Source: JBEVOS01 sp964563395
GTDB taxonomy: Bacteria > Pseudomonadota > Alphaproteobacteria > Caulobacterales > Aquidulcibacteraceae
Direction of reading: 5' to 3'
Length of the DNA stretch: 64,000 nucleotides
NCBI GenBank assembly: GCA_964563395.1
Contig: CAZLWK010000005.1
Span: 62,001 to 126,000, forward strand
In this document: one piece after another, positions 45,056-53,665 of the stretch
Position numbering within the stretch: position 1 is the stretch's first letter
How the letters are laid out: the number at the start of each line of letters is the position of its first letter
Notes under the pieces: generated by a model
Told to the model about the DNA's origin: nothing
Database searches by the model: none
Seen by the model: only the letters and a program-made list of their open reading frames with translations
Translations under genes and position numbers: made by a program

Positions 45056-45882
45056 GGCGACTGAGGTTTCAGTCCGCGATAGAGAAACGCCGAAAGCCCC
45101 GCCTCGAGCGCAAGCGCGAGCATGGAGCCGATGAGCAGCACGAAGGTGCCGATCATGGCGAGCGCCGGCGGATCGCTGGGCGCGGCGGTGACAGCCTCGA
45201 CGATGGCGTTCTGGATAAGCACGAGCGCCAAGTAAATCGGCCCCAGAACCGCCAATCGCGCCAGCGTGATGCGATACATCGCCCCGCGCGTCCAAGCCCA
45301 GGTTTCAAATGTGCGCACTGCTTGCTCGCTCACCGTCGCGGGCGCGACGAGATAGAGCCGCGACGTGAGCGCAAGCCACACCGCCGCATAGACCAGGGCG
45401 AGCCCCAGCAAGGGCGCGGGATCGTCGCGATAAAGCTGCTCCAGGAGCGCGCTCATCACGGCCGGATCGCCGCCCGAGGCTTCGATCTCGGCCTGATAGG
45501 GCGCGAGCATGGCGCCGAGCACGATTGCGCCCGCCATAAAGGCGACGAGCATGATCAGCAACAAAAAGAAACCGATAATGGACATCGCCGCGATCAGGCG
45601 CCCGGCGTCCGCGCCGATGGCTGCACGCGGCCGGCCGGGATCGAACAAGGCGACGGCGAGAAAGGCGGCGTAAATGCCCGCGAAAACCGCGAGGTTGAGC
45701 ACCAAGGTCAAGAACGCCATCGGGCCCGATTGCGCGGCTTGTCCCGACAGCGCCGAGACCAGCAGCAGCGCGCCCATGCCGATCAGCGCGATCGGCGCAA
45801 GGCGGCGCGCATTCTGCGCGAGGACACCATAGGCGGCGCGCACGCTCGCCAGCACCGGCACTTTTCCGGCTGGGGCCGGCAT
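45052..45882 (-). CDS. Multi-span membrane protein, unknown
   Basis: 276 residues with about six hydrophobic segments (e.g. LAPIALIGMGALLLVSAL, MSIIGFFLLLIMLVAFMAGAI, MIGTFVLLIGSMLALALEAG). Start: the ATG at 45882 has GGAGAG 7 bases upstream, whereas the ATG five codons earlier has no site. No family identified with confidence. Translationally coupled to the MATE gene. Confidence 0.75.
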   Translation of the reverse strand: MPAPAGKVPVLASVRAAYGVLAQNARRLAPIALIGMGALLLVSALSGQAAQSGPMAFLTLVLNLAVFAGIYAAFLAVALFDPGRPRAAIGADAGRLIAAMSIIGFFLLLIMLVAFMAGAIVLGAMLAPYQAEIEASGGDPAVMSALLEQLYRDDPAPLLGLALVYAAVWLALTSRLYLVAPATVSEQAVRTFETWAWTRGAMYRITLARLAVLGPIYLALVLIQNAIVEAVTAAPSDPPALAMIGTFVLLIGSMLALALEAGLSAFLYRGLKPQSP

Positions 45883-46004
45883 CGCACGTCTCTCCATATG
45901 GCGGGCGGCCAGGGCGGCCGACCGGGCCGCGCTTATGCATGAGTTCGCCGCCCCTGGCGAGCGCCGGCTTGCCCTTCCCGCGCCGCTGGGGGCAAAACCC
46001 CGGC

Positions 46005-47357
46005 ATGGGAAAAGTGCATGTCATCGGCGCCGGCCTTGCCGGCTCGGAAGCGGCCTTCACGCTGGCGCGCGCGGGGCGCGAGGTGACGCTCCACGAAATG
46101 CGCCCGCACCTGATGACGCCCGCGCATCAGACAGGGCGCTGCGCGGAGCTCGTCTGCTCCAATTCCTTCCGCTCGGACGATTGGGCCGGAAACGCGGTTG
46201 GGCTTTTGCACGCGGAATTGCGCCGCGCCGGATCGCTGATCATGACGTGCGCCGACGCCGCTCAAGTTCCGGCGGGCGCCGCGCTCGCCGTCGACCGGGA
46301 CGTGTTTTCCGAAGCGGTGACCGCCGCCCTCAAAAGCGAGCCGCTTATCCGCTTTGAAAGCGGAGAGGTGCGCGATCCGCGCGCGCTTCTGGAATCGCCG
46401 GAGGATCGCGTGATCGTGGCGACCGGTCCGCTCACCTCGCCGGCCCTGGCGCAGACGATATTGTCCATGACGGATGAAAGCGCGCTGGCCTTCTTCGACG
46501 CGATCGCGCCCATCGTGCATGCGGACTCGATTGATTTCTCCATCGCCTGGCGCCAATCGCGCTACGATAAGGAGGGCCCCGGCGGCGACAAGGCCGCCTA
46601 TGTGAATTGCCCGATGGACAAGGCTCAGTACGAGGCCTTCATCGATGCGCTCCTCGCCGCGCCGAAGGCGGAATTTCGCGATTGGGAAAAGGACACGCCC
46701 TATTTCGAGGGCTGTCTGCCGATCGAAGTAATGGCCGAGCGCGGGCGCGAGACGCTGCGTTTCGGGCCGATGAAGCCGGTCGGCCTCACCGATCCGCGCA
46801 CCGGCAGGCGGCCCCATGCGGTGGTGCAGCTGCGCCAAGACAATAAGCTTGGCACGCTGTTCAATCTCGTTGGCTTTCAAACCAAGCTGAAGCACGGCGC
46901 GCAGACGGAAATCTTCCGCACCATTCCGGGCCTGGAGAACGCCGTCTTCGCGCGGCTCGGCGGCGTGCATAGGAATACGTTTTTGAATTCACCGAAACTG
47001 CTCGATCCTACGCTGCGCCTCAAGGCTGAGCCGAGGCTGCGTTTCGCTGGCCAAGTCACTGGCGTTGAGGGCTATGTGGAAAGCACGGCGATGGGATTGC
47101 TCGCGGCGCGCTTCACGCTCGCTGAACTGGAGGGGCGTGCGCCTGCCCCGCCGCCGGCCACCAGCGCGCTCGGCGCGCTGCTCGCGCATGTCACGGTAGG
47201 CCATCTGGAGAATGGCGCGACCTTTCAGCCGATGAACATCAATTTCGGCCTCTTTCCGCCGATTGCGCCGCCGCATGCGCGCGGCAAGGAGCGCGGCCGC
47301 GCCAAGAAGCGCGCCATGGCCGAACGCGCGCTGACCGATCTGGAGGGGTGGGTTTAG
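46005..47357 (+). CDS. trmFO: Methylenetetrahydrofolate-tRNA-(uracil-5-)-methyltransferase TrmFO
   Basis: 450 residues. FAD-binding VIGAGLAGSEAAFTLARAG at the N-terminus, the conserved ELVCSNSFRSD block (C51), and MNINFGLFPP near the C-terminus. It makes ribothymidine-54 in tRNA using folate and FAD, the route used by alphaproteobacteria instead of SAM-dependent TrmA. Start at 46005 (MGKVHVIG) matches the family; the longer frame is rejected. The hlyD remnant begins directly after its stop. Confidence 0.95.
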   Translation: MGKVHVIGAGLAGSEAAFTLARAGREVTLHEMRPHLMTPAHQTGRCAELVCSNSFRSDDWAGNAVGLLHAELRRAGSLIMTCADAAQVPAGAALAVDRDVFSEAVTAALKSEPLIRFESGEVRDPRALLESPEDRVIVATGPLTSPALAQTILSMTDESALAFFDAIAPIVHADSIDFSIAWRQSRYDKEGPGGDKAAYVNCPMDKAQYEAFIDALLAAPKAEFRDWEKDTPYFEGCLPIEVMAERGRETLRFGPMKPVGLTDPRTGRRPHAVVQLRQDNKLGTLFNLVGFQTKLKHGAQTEIFRTIPGLENAVFARLGGVHRNTFLNSPKLLDPTLRLKAEPRLRFAGQVTGVEGYVESTAMGLLAARFTLAELEGRAPAPPPATSALGALLAHVTVGHLENGATFQPMNINFGLFPPIAPPHARGKERGRAKKRAMAERALTDLEGWV

Positions 47358-48021
47358 CGAAAAGGCGACAGACGCTTTTTTCGTGCTTCGCCACGCGGCG
47401 CTCGACGCCTTTAGCGAGGCCGACGCCGCCATGCGCCTGCGTGCGGAGGAATTGACGATCGCGGCCGAACACAATCTGCGCACGCTGCTGCGCGCGCCGG
47501 CGGACGGCGTGGTGCAGCAGGTGCAGGTGCATACGATTGGCGCCGTGGTGCGCCCGGCGGACGCGCTGATGATCGTCGTGCCGGACGGCGCGCGGTTGAT
47601 GCTTGAAGCGAAGGTGCTGAACCGCGACATCGGCTTCGTGCGCGAAGGCCAGGACATGCGCGTGAAGCAAGGCCGTGATCGCTTTTGGTTGCATCAGCCA
47701 AAAGCGTGAATCACGGCCTTAGCTTTAAGAATAGAGCACGCCTATAGCGTGCTCTGGGCGTTTCCATTCACGCGCTATGGTGTGATCGACGGGCGCCTCG
47801 TCTTCGTCAGCCGCGATGCGATCAATGACGAAAATTTGGGGCTCGTCTTTCCATCTCGCGTTGAATTGTCACGCTACGCGCTTGGTGTTGACGGAAGGGC
47901 CGCGCCCATCGGCGCCGGCATGGTGGCGAGCGCGGAGATCATGACGGGCAGAAGGCGGATCATCGAGTTTCTGCTGTCGCCGCTGGCAAGACGCGTGGGC
48001 GAAGCGGGGAGGGAGAGGTGA
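47358..48021 (+). pseudogene. Decayed hlyD (type I secretion membrane-fusion protein), 3' remnant
   Basis: Two in-frame pieces together match the C-terminal third of HlyD/PrsE adaptors: 47383-47667 (LRAPADGVVQQVQVHTIGAVV, then MLEAKVLNRDIGFVREGQDMRVK) and 47761-48021 (FPFTRYGVIDGRLVFVSRDAI...NLGLVFPSRVEL, then IEFLLSPLARRVGEAG). The N-terminal two thirds are missing, the trmFO stop lying at 47357. Between the pieces an inserted palindromic element brings an in-frame TGA at 47707-47709. No HlyB-like ATPase or substrate gene is in the window. Confidence 0.85.
47669..47755. repeat. Double-hairpin palindromic element inserted in the hlyD remnant
   Basis: Hairpin 1: AAGGCCGTGAT-CGCTTTTGG (47669-47688) pairs with CCAAAAGCG (47698-47706) and ATCACGGCCTT (47710-47720), a 20-bp perfect stem apart from a 3-base bulge, with a 9-base loop. 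Hairpin 2: AGAGCACGC (47733-47741) with GCGTGCTCT (47747-47755) around CTATA. Together they separate two halves of one hlyD frame. No second copy was seen in the window. The layout resembles REP-like or MITE-like elements. Confidence 0.75.
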
Positions 48022-48533
48022 CGGCTTTTTTCCTGTCTCTGCTAGTACCGTTCTGGCTCGCTTGCACTTCGTGTGGTGACGCGAGCGCCCAGCCCACAGC
48101 TCAGCTAATGCAATGTCAAAGCGTTTCAGGAGGCGGCGGAGTGATAGATTTAGCCAATACGGATCTCCGAGACAATTGGACGGAAGAAGACTTGCGAGTC
48201 ATCACAACCAATACACGCTGGTTGGCTTACATGGATGCACAAGCGCATGATGAAAGGATGGGAGCGATAACGAGTAGTGAGCTTTACCCACTCATTTACA
48301 AGCGAAGGTTCTCAGAGCTTGATTTTGACGGAGTTTATCACCACCCAAGGGATTTAGCGATTACCGGTCGTGCATACCGAGAAATGCTGGGCGAGTTTGC
48401 TCGCCGAGTGCTGACTGGAAGAATTGAACTGCCAGAGAACTTGCGAGTGCTTCATCCGGATATTTATCTTTATGAGCCCGAAAGCTATCGCAAAGCACGG
48501 GAAGAATATGACCAGCAGGAGCAGCCCAAGTGA
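48018..48533 (+). CDS. Unrecognised protein in a low-GC cassette (possible toxin-antitoxin partner)
   Basis: 171 residues from the GTG at 48018, which has a strong GGGAGG upstream but overlaps the hlyD remnant; this form starts with a hydrophobic signal-like segment (MTAFFLSLLVPFWLAC) followed by ASAQ. The ATG at 48108 would give 141 residues without it but lacks a clear ribosome site. The body is acidic/mixed (DNWTEEDLRVITTNTRWLAY, then PRDLAITGRAYREMLGEFAR, and a C-terminus rich in Glu and Gln). GC is about 50 percent, far below its neighbours. No domain is recognised. Its stop overlaps the PIN gene start. Confidence 0.6.
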   Translation: MTAFFLSLLVPFWLACTSCGDASAQPTAQLMQCQSVSGGGGVIDLANTDLRDNWTEEDLRVITTNTRWLAYMDAQAHDERMGAITSSELYPLIYKRRFSELDFDGVYHHPRDLAITGRAYREMLGEFARRVLTGRIELPENLRVLHPDIYLYEPESYRKAREEYDQQEQPK

Positions 48534-48904
48534 CAGAACGTTACATCGTCGTCGACACGACTGCGCTTGCTACCCTCTCAAAGGCCAATCAGCTCGATAT
48601 TCTCTTGGAGAGCGGACGCCGCGTGGTAATCACGAGCGTTGTCAACGAGGAGTTTGAGCCGACAAATCTTGATCGTCAAACTTTTGATAATTGGGCGTCC
48701 GCAAACTCAGCAAGCATAGAGTTTGTCTCGACACTGAACTACGAAAATCAACCAAACAGAGGCGAAAAGAGCATTATCGAAGTTGTCGGCGCCTACAGGG
48801 CTGCGGGCAAGACGGACGTTCTGGTACTAAGTGAAGATACGGACATCCTTGATAAGGGAGTAGCCCAACAGCAAAGTGTGACACACACATTTTCGGAGCG
48901 CTAA
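48530..48904 (+). CDS. PIN-domain-like protein (putative ribonuclease)
   Basis: 124 residues, GTG start overlapping the previous stop by 4 bases. Acidic residues fall in PIN order: D9 in IVVDTTALATLS, E41 in TSVVNEEF, E79 in RGEKSIIEVV and D103/D105 in LVLSEDTDIL. Such a quartet coordinates Mg/Mn in PIN nucleases, many of which are VapC-type toxins cutting tRNA or rRNA. Same low-GC cassette as its partner. A toxin role is inferred; the partner does not look like a known VapB. Confidence 0.65.
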   Translation: MTERYIVVDTTALATLSKANQLDILLESGRRVVITSVVNEEFEPTNLDRQTFDNWASANSASIEFVSTLNYENQPNRGEKSIIEVVGAYRAAGKTDVLVLSEDTDILDKGVAQQQSVTHTFSER

Positions 48905-48935
48905 GCCACCTTCGCCTGGTCCCGTGCCGTCAACG

Positions 48936-49781
48936 TTAGAACGCCAAATCACGCTCCAGTCTTCCGCCCAGATCGAGAATATATTGCCACGCCGTGCGGC
49001 CCGAGCGCGCGCCGCGCGTGCGCGCCCATAAGAGCGCTTCGCGTTGCAAATCGTCCTCCGCGATCGGCAGATCGAAATGACGCGCATAGGAAAAGACAAT
49101 GCGCAGATATTGCGCCTGATCGAGCGCGTGAAAGCCGAGCCACAGGCCGAACCGATCGGCCAGCGCGAGCTTCTCTTCCGCCGCGTCCGCCCACATCAGA
49201 TCGTCGGGCGTGTTCTCGCGCGTGTCGCGCGCCACGAGGTGACGGCGATTGCTGGTCGCGTAGACGATGAGCCGACCCGTGCGCGCCGCGAGCCCGCCGT
49301 CGAGCGCGGGCTTGAGCGCCTTGAGCGCTTCCTCGTCGCCGGCGAAGGAAAGATCGTCGAGAAAGAGGATGACGGGCGCGGGCTGGGCGCGGAGCGCATC
49401 GATCAGGGCGCCGATGCGGTCGAGCGCATCGGGCGGCGCCTCCACCAGCTTGAGTCCGGGCCGCTCAGCGGCGACCGCCGCATGCACGGCCTTGATCAAC
49501 GCGCTCTTGCCGGTTCCGCGCACGCCCCAGAGCAGCGCGTTGTTGGCCGGCGCGCCTGCGGCGAAACGGCGCGTATTGGCGATGAGCGCCTCCTTCTGGC
49601 GATCGACCTCCAGAATGAGATCGAGCGGCGTGCGCGCGGGCGCGGAAACCGCGTCGAGCCGCTGCGCGCGGGGCGACCAATGAAAAGTGTCCGCGCCGCC
49701 AAGGTCAAGGCGCAGCGGCAGCGGGGCGATTCGCTCGAGCGCGTCGGCGATGCGGGCGAGCGAGGCGGCGAGGTCATCCAT
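48936..49781 (-). CDS. DUF815 family P-loop ATPase
   Basis: 281 residues. Walker A GVRGTGKS at 86-93, Walker B VILFLDDLSF near 137-146, and ATSNRRHLVARD following it; this is the AAA+-like DUF815 family. Function unknown, although the gene next to yajC-secDF is widespread in alphaproteobacteria. Divergent from yajC with 119 bases between starts. Confidence 0.9.
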   Translation of the reverse strand: MDDLAASLARIADALERIAPLPLRLDLGGADTFHWSPRAQRLDAVSAPARTPLDLILEVDRQKEALIANTRRFAAGAPANNALLWGVRGTGKSALIKAVHAAVAAERPGLKLVEAPPDALDRIGALIDALRAQPAPVILFLDDLSFAGDEEALKALKPALDGGLAARTGRLIVYATSNRRHLVARDTRENTPDDLMWADAAEEKLALADRFGLWLGFHALDQAQYLRIVFSYARHFDLPIAEDDLQREALLWARTRGARSGRTAWQYILDLGGRLERDLAF

Positions 49782-49900
49782 GGCGGGCCCGATTGAATTG
49801 ACGGCGTCGCTGGATATAGTCCGCCGCCGCCGCGCCGGGAACGCGCGGCCCTAAGATAGAGGCGCCCAAGGCGCGCCACGCGGCCGATAAAGGGGGTCTG

Positions 49901-50254
49901 ATGTTCGTTTCTCCGGCTTATGCACAAGCGCCTGGCGGCGGCGGCGACACTATGACGGCGCTCTTCGTGCAGCTTGCGCCGCTTCTGCTCATCCTCGTCA
50001 TCTTCTATTTCCTGCTGATCCGCCCCCAGCAACAGCGCATGAAGCAGCATCAGGCCATGATCGGGGCCTTGAAGCGGGGCGACACCGTCGTCACATCCGG
50101 CGGGCTGATCGGAAAGATCCGGTCGGTTTCGGACGATGAGGCGCGCGTCGAACTCGCGCCTAATGTCGAGGTGCGCGTGATCAAGTCGACCATTTCCGAG
50201 GTCCGCGCCAAGAGCGATCCTGCGCCCGCGAACGACACCAAGAAAGACGACTGA
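49901..50254 (+). CDS. yajC: Preprotein translocase subunit YajC
   Basis: 117 residues. An N-terminal membrane helix (LAPLLLILVIFYFLLIRPQQ), preceded by the alphaproteobacterial MFVSPAYAQAPGGG segment, then a cytoplasmic domain with LKRGDTVVTSGGLIGKI. It forms the SecDF-YajC complex that assists SecYEG in protein export. AGGGGG lies just upstream. First of yajC-secD-secF, with 2 bases to secD. Confidence 0.95.
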   Translation: MFVSPAYAQAPGGGGDTMTALFVQLAPLLLILVIFYFLLIRPQQQRMKQHQAMIGALKRGDTVVTSGGLIGKIRSVSDDEARVELAPNVEVRVIKSTISEVRAKSDPAPANDTKKDD

Positions 50255-50256
50255 CC

Positions 50257-51867
50257 ATGCTGCAGGTCGCGCGCTGGCGCGTCATCCTGGTTGCGGTGGT
50301 GACCGCGCTGGGGCTCCTCTTCGCCGCGCCGAATCTGCTGCCCGAAAGCGCGCGCGCGCAATTGCCGGATTTCGCGCCGACGCGCGCCATCAATCTAGGG
50401 CTCGATCTGCGCGGCGGCTCTTCTCTGCTGCTTGAGGTGGATGTCGCCACGATGCGGCGACAGAAGCTGGAAAACGTCGCCGACCAGATGGCCCAAGCGC
50501 TGCGCGACGCCGAGCCGCGCATTCCTTATGCCGGCCGCGGCGTCGTCGGCGACGCGGCGCGGCTGCGCCTCCTCAATCCGGACGATGCGCCCCGCGCGCT
50601 CGAAGCGCTGCAATCCATCATCGGCCAGGTGGAGACGCGCGCGCTTGGCGCGGGCGGACCCGATCTTGAAATCACTTCCGGCGCAGAGGGCGCGATCGAA
50701 GCGCGCATCACGCCCGACGCGATGGTGGCGCTGTCGCGCGATGCGGCCACGCGCTCCATGGAAGTGATCCGCCGCCGCATCGATCCCACGGGCACGAGCG
50801 AAGTCTCCATCGCGCGCCAAGGCGATGACCGCATCTCCGTGCAAGCGCCGGGCGAGACCGATCCCGAAGCGCTGAAGGCGCGGATCGGCCAGACCGCGCT
50901 GCTCACCTTCCATCTGGTCGACGACACCGCCGATCCGGAAGCCCTCGCGCAGGGCCGCACGCCGCCGGGCACGATGATCGCGCAGCCCTACACGCTGGGC
51001 GACGCGCCCGAGCTGGTCCGGCGCCGCCCATCTCTCACCGGCGAAAACCTGCAAAACGCGGCGGCGCGCACCGATCCGCAGACCGGTCAATACGTGATCT
51101 CGTTCCAGCTCGACAGCGCCGGCGCGCGCACGTTTTGCCGCCTTTCAACGGAGAACGTGAACCGCCGCTTCGCCGTCCTGCTCGACGACAAGGTGCTCAC
51201 CGCGCCCGTGATCCGCGAACCGATTTGCGGCGGCTCCGGCCAGATCGACGGCAGTTTCACAGCGCAAAGCGCCAGTGAATTGGCGCTGCTGCTGCGCGCC
51301 GGCGCGCTCCCCGTGCCGCTCAGCGTGATCGAGGAACGCAGCGTCGGCGCAGAACTGGGGCAGGACGCGATCAATGCCGGCGCCATCGCCGGGATCATCG
51401 CGCTCATCGGCACGCTCGCCTTCATGATCCTGGCCTATGGGCTGTTCGGGCTGTTCGCCTGTGCCGCGCTGATCATCAATGGCGTGCTGGTGATCGCCGC
51501 GATGTCGATGATCGGCGCAACGCTCACCCTGCCCGGCATCGCCGGCCTTATTCTCACGCTCGCCATGGCGGTGGACGCGAACGTCATCATCTATGAACGC
51601 ATGCGCGACGAGGAGCGTTTGGGCAAAATGCCGGCGCTCGCCATCGACGCAGGCTTTTCGCGCGCGATGATCACCATCATCGACGCGAACCTTACAACCA
51701 TCCTGGCGGCGCTCATCCTGTTTCAGTTCGGCGCCGGCCCCGTACGCGGCTTTGCTTGGACGCTCTCCATCGGCGTCGTCACCTCCGTGTTCACCGCCGT
51801 GCTCGTCACGCAAATCTTGATCGCGCTCTGGTTCCGCGCCGTGCGTCCCAAGAAGCTGCCGATTTAA
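50257..51867 (+). CDS. secD: Protein translocase subunit SecD
   Basis: 536 residues. The N-terminal helix and LGLDLRGGSSLLLEVD motif, large periplasmic P1 domain, then five C-terminal helices with AMAVDANVIIYERMRDE, the conserved D4/D5-type proton-relay region of SecD. It uses the proton gradient to pull exported proteins. 10 bases before secF. Confidence 0.95.
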   Translation: MLQVARWRVILVAVVTALGLLFAAPNLLPESARAQLPDFAPTRAINLGLDLRGGSSLLLEVDVATMRRQKLENVADQMAQALRDAEPRIPYAGRGVVGDAARLRLLNPDDAPRALEALQSIIGQVETRALGAGGPDLEITSGAEGAIEARITPDAMVALSRDAATRSMEVIRRRIDPTGTSEVSIARQGDDRISVQAPGETDPEALKARIGQTALLTFHLVDDTADPEALAQGRTPPGTMIAQPYTLGDAPELVRRRPSLTGENLQNAAARTDPQTGQYVISFQLDSAGARTFCRLSTENVNRRFAVLLDDKVLTAPVIREPICGGSGQIDGSFTAQSASELALLLRAGALPVPLSVIEERSVGAELGQDAINAGAIAGIIALIGTLAFMILAYGLFGLFACAALIINGVLVIAAMSMIGATLTLPGIAGLILTLAMAVDANVIIYERMRDEERLGKMPALAIDAGFSRAMITIIDANLTTILAALILFQFGAGPVRGFAWTLSIGVVTSVFTAVLVTQILIALWFRAVRPKKLPI

Positions 51868-51877
51868 GGAGCTGTCG

Positions 51878-52903
51878 ATGGCCTGGCCGCTGATCCGCAA
51901 TCTTCCGCAAAAGACAAATCTTCCGTTCGTGCGGTTCGCTGGGCTTTTCGCCTTTCTTTCGATCGCAGCGGTGGTGCTGTCCTTCGCCTCCATGGCGACG
52001 GGCGGCTTTCGGCTCAATCCGGTCGCGGTCTATCAGCAGACGGAAGGCGATACGATCGACAAGCTGGGCGCGATCGGGCGCGAAGCCTTCAATCTCGGCA
52101 TCGATTTTCGCGGCGGCACGCTGATCGAGTTCAGCGCGCCCACGCCCATCGATCTCGCCCGCGTGCGCGAGCTTGCCGAAAACGCCGATGTGGGCGAAGT
52201 GCAGGTTCAGGGCTATTCCGATCCGCTGCAGGCGATGGTGCGCTTCGAGAACGTGCCAGGCCAGGACACCAACGCCGCATCGCAGCGCATGCAGGAGCAG
52301 ATCCGGCGCGCCGTCGACAGCGTGTCGTTCGATAATGTCGCCGTCGTCGGTCCGAAAATCTCCAGCGAATTGTTCGCCTCAGGCATCACGGCGCTCGGCC
52401 TCGCCATCCTTCTAATGCTGATCTACATCTGGTTCAGGTTCGAGCTACAGTTCGGAATCGGCGCGGTCATCGGCCTCTTCCACGACGTGATCTTGACGAT
52501 GGGGCTTCTCTCCATCCTGCGGATCGAGTTTTCACTCACCACCATCGCCGCTCTGCTCACCATCATCGGCTATTCGATGAACGACACCGTCGTGGTGTTC
52601 GATCGGCTTCGCGAGAACAAGCGCAAGTTCAAGCGCATGCCGCTCTTGGAGATGATCAACCTCTCCATCAACGAAACACTGTCGCGCACCATCATCACCG
52701 GGATCACCGCGATCCTCGCCTTGGCGAGCCTTATGTGGCTGGGCGGACCGACGCTCTTCCCGTTCGTGTTCGCGATGATTTTCGGCATCATCATCGGCAC
52801 CTATTCCTCAATCTATGTCGCCGCGCCCGCCATCCTGTTGTGGCGGGAGCGCCCGCGCCGCCCCGAGGCGGACGGCCCCGTCCCTGCCCAATCGACCGGC
52901 TGA
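51878..52903 (+). CDS. secF: Protein translocase subunit SecF
   Basis: 341 residues, with NLGIDFRGGTLIEF, a short periplasmic domain and five C-terminal membrane helices containing GYSMNDTVVVFDRLRENKRK. Partner of SecD. AGGAG lies 7 bases before the ATG. The protein has a Pro-rich tail after the last helix. Confidence 0.95.
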   Translation: MAWPLIRNLPQKTNLPFVRFAGLFAFLSIAAVVLSFASMATGGFRLNPVAVYQQTEGDTIDKLGAIGREAFNLGIDFRGGTLIEFSAPTPIDLARVRELAENADVGEVQVQGYSDPLQAMVRFENVPGQDTNAASQRMQEQIRRAVDSVSFDNVAVVGPKISSELFASGITALGLAILLMLIYIWFRFELQFGIGAVIGLFHDVILTMGLLSILRIEFSLTTIAALLTIIGYSMNDTVVVFDRLRENKRKFKRMPLLEMINLSINETLSRTIITGITAILALASLMWLGGPTLFPFVFAMIFGIIIGTYSSIYVAAPAILLWRERPRRPEADGPVPAQSTG

Positions 52904-52978
52904 TTTCCGGAAAACTGCTGACGGGGCGGGCGAAGCGACCTATAAGCGCGCAAAATCAACGACCCGGAGATTTTCCGC

Positions 52979-53599
52979 ATGGCCGCTTTCTTGACCAATA
53001 TACGCTACGTCGCCTGGGGTGGGCTTGGCGTGGCGGTGTTGTTCCTGCTGATCTACGCCCTTGGCGTCAGGGGCCTGCAATTCTCCGATTCGGCTTTCTG
53101 GGAGGCGACGCTCCGCTGGGCCCATGTGCTCACCGGCATTATGTGGATCGGCCATCTCTACTATTTCAATTTCACCCAGATCCCGAACGTGCCGAAAATC
53201 CCCGAAGAGCATCGCGGTCCGGCCATTTCCAAGGTGATCGCGCCGGCGGCTTTGTTCTGGTTCCGCTGGGGGGCCATGTTCACCCTCGCCACCGGCATCC
53301 TCGTCGCGATCAATCAGGGTTATCTGCTTCAAGCCTACACGCTCGGCGCCGCAGAGGGCTTCGCCGTGCCCAAGCATGTATTCATCGGCATCGGCATGTG
53401 GCTGGCCACGATCATGTGGTTCAATGTCTGGTTCGTGATCTGGCCGGCGCAGCAACGCGCCCTGAACATCGACAACAAATTCCCCGACATCACCGACCGC
53501 GCGCCCTTCGCGCGCCGCGCCATGCTGTTCTCGCGCACCAACACGTTCCTGTCGGTGCCGATGCTGGTGGCGATGACGGGGGCCTCCGCCATCGGCTAA
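52979..53599 (+). CDS. PuuD-like urate hydroxylase membrane domain protein
   Basis: 206 residues, with about five membrane segments and the urate-oxidase N-terminal membrane domain features: LRWAHVLTGIMWIGHLYYFNF, PKHVFIGIGMWLATIMWFNVWFVIWPAQQ and the late FSRTNTFLSVPMLVAMTGA. PuuD proteins oxidise urate using a C-terminal cytochrome c; this protein lacks that domain, as do many alphaproteobacterial relatives. GGAG precedes the ATG. It occupies the slot after secF where an MTH938-domain gene is usual. Confidence 0.82.
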   Translation: MAAFLTNIRYVAWGGLGVAVLFLLIYALGVRGLQFSDSAFWEATLRWAHVLTGIMWIGHLYYFNFTQIPNVPKIPEEHRGPAISKVIAPAALFWFRWGAMFTLATGILVAINQGYLLQAYTLGAAEGFAVPKHVFIGIGMWLATIMWFNVWFVIWPAQQRALNIDNKFPDITDRAPFARRAMLFSRTNTFLSVPMLVAMTGASAIG

Positions 53600-53620
53600 G
53601 GAAGCCCTTAACCAATCGTC

Positions 53621-53650
53621 AAACGGGCGCCGCTTTGCTGGCGCCCGTTT
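53621..53650. terminator. Hairpin terminator after the PuuD-like gene
   Basis: AAACGGGCGCC (53621-53631) and GGCGCCCGTTT (53640-53650) form a perfect 11-bp stem around GCTTTGCT, 21 bases after the stop of the membrane protein gene. Only three T follow within the stem end, so it is a weak-tract intrinsic terminator or a leader hairpin for the next gene. Confidence 0.7.
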
Positions 53651-53665
53651 CGCATGAAGGCGCCC

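Noticed and set aside
47383..47709. Separate 108-residue gene
   Set aside because: It is the upstream piece of the hlyD remnant; the downstream piece in the same frame continues the HlyD C-terminus after the palindromic insertion.
47749..48021. Separate 90-residue gene
   Set aside because: It is the C-terminal HlyD piece; its apparent GTG start lies inside hairpin 2 of the inserted element.
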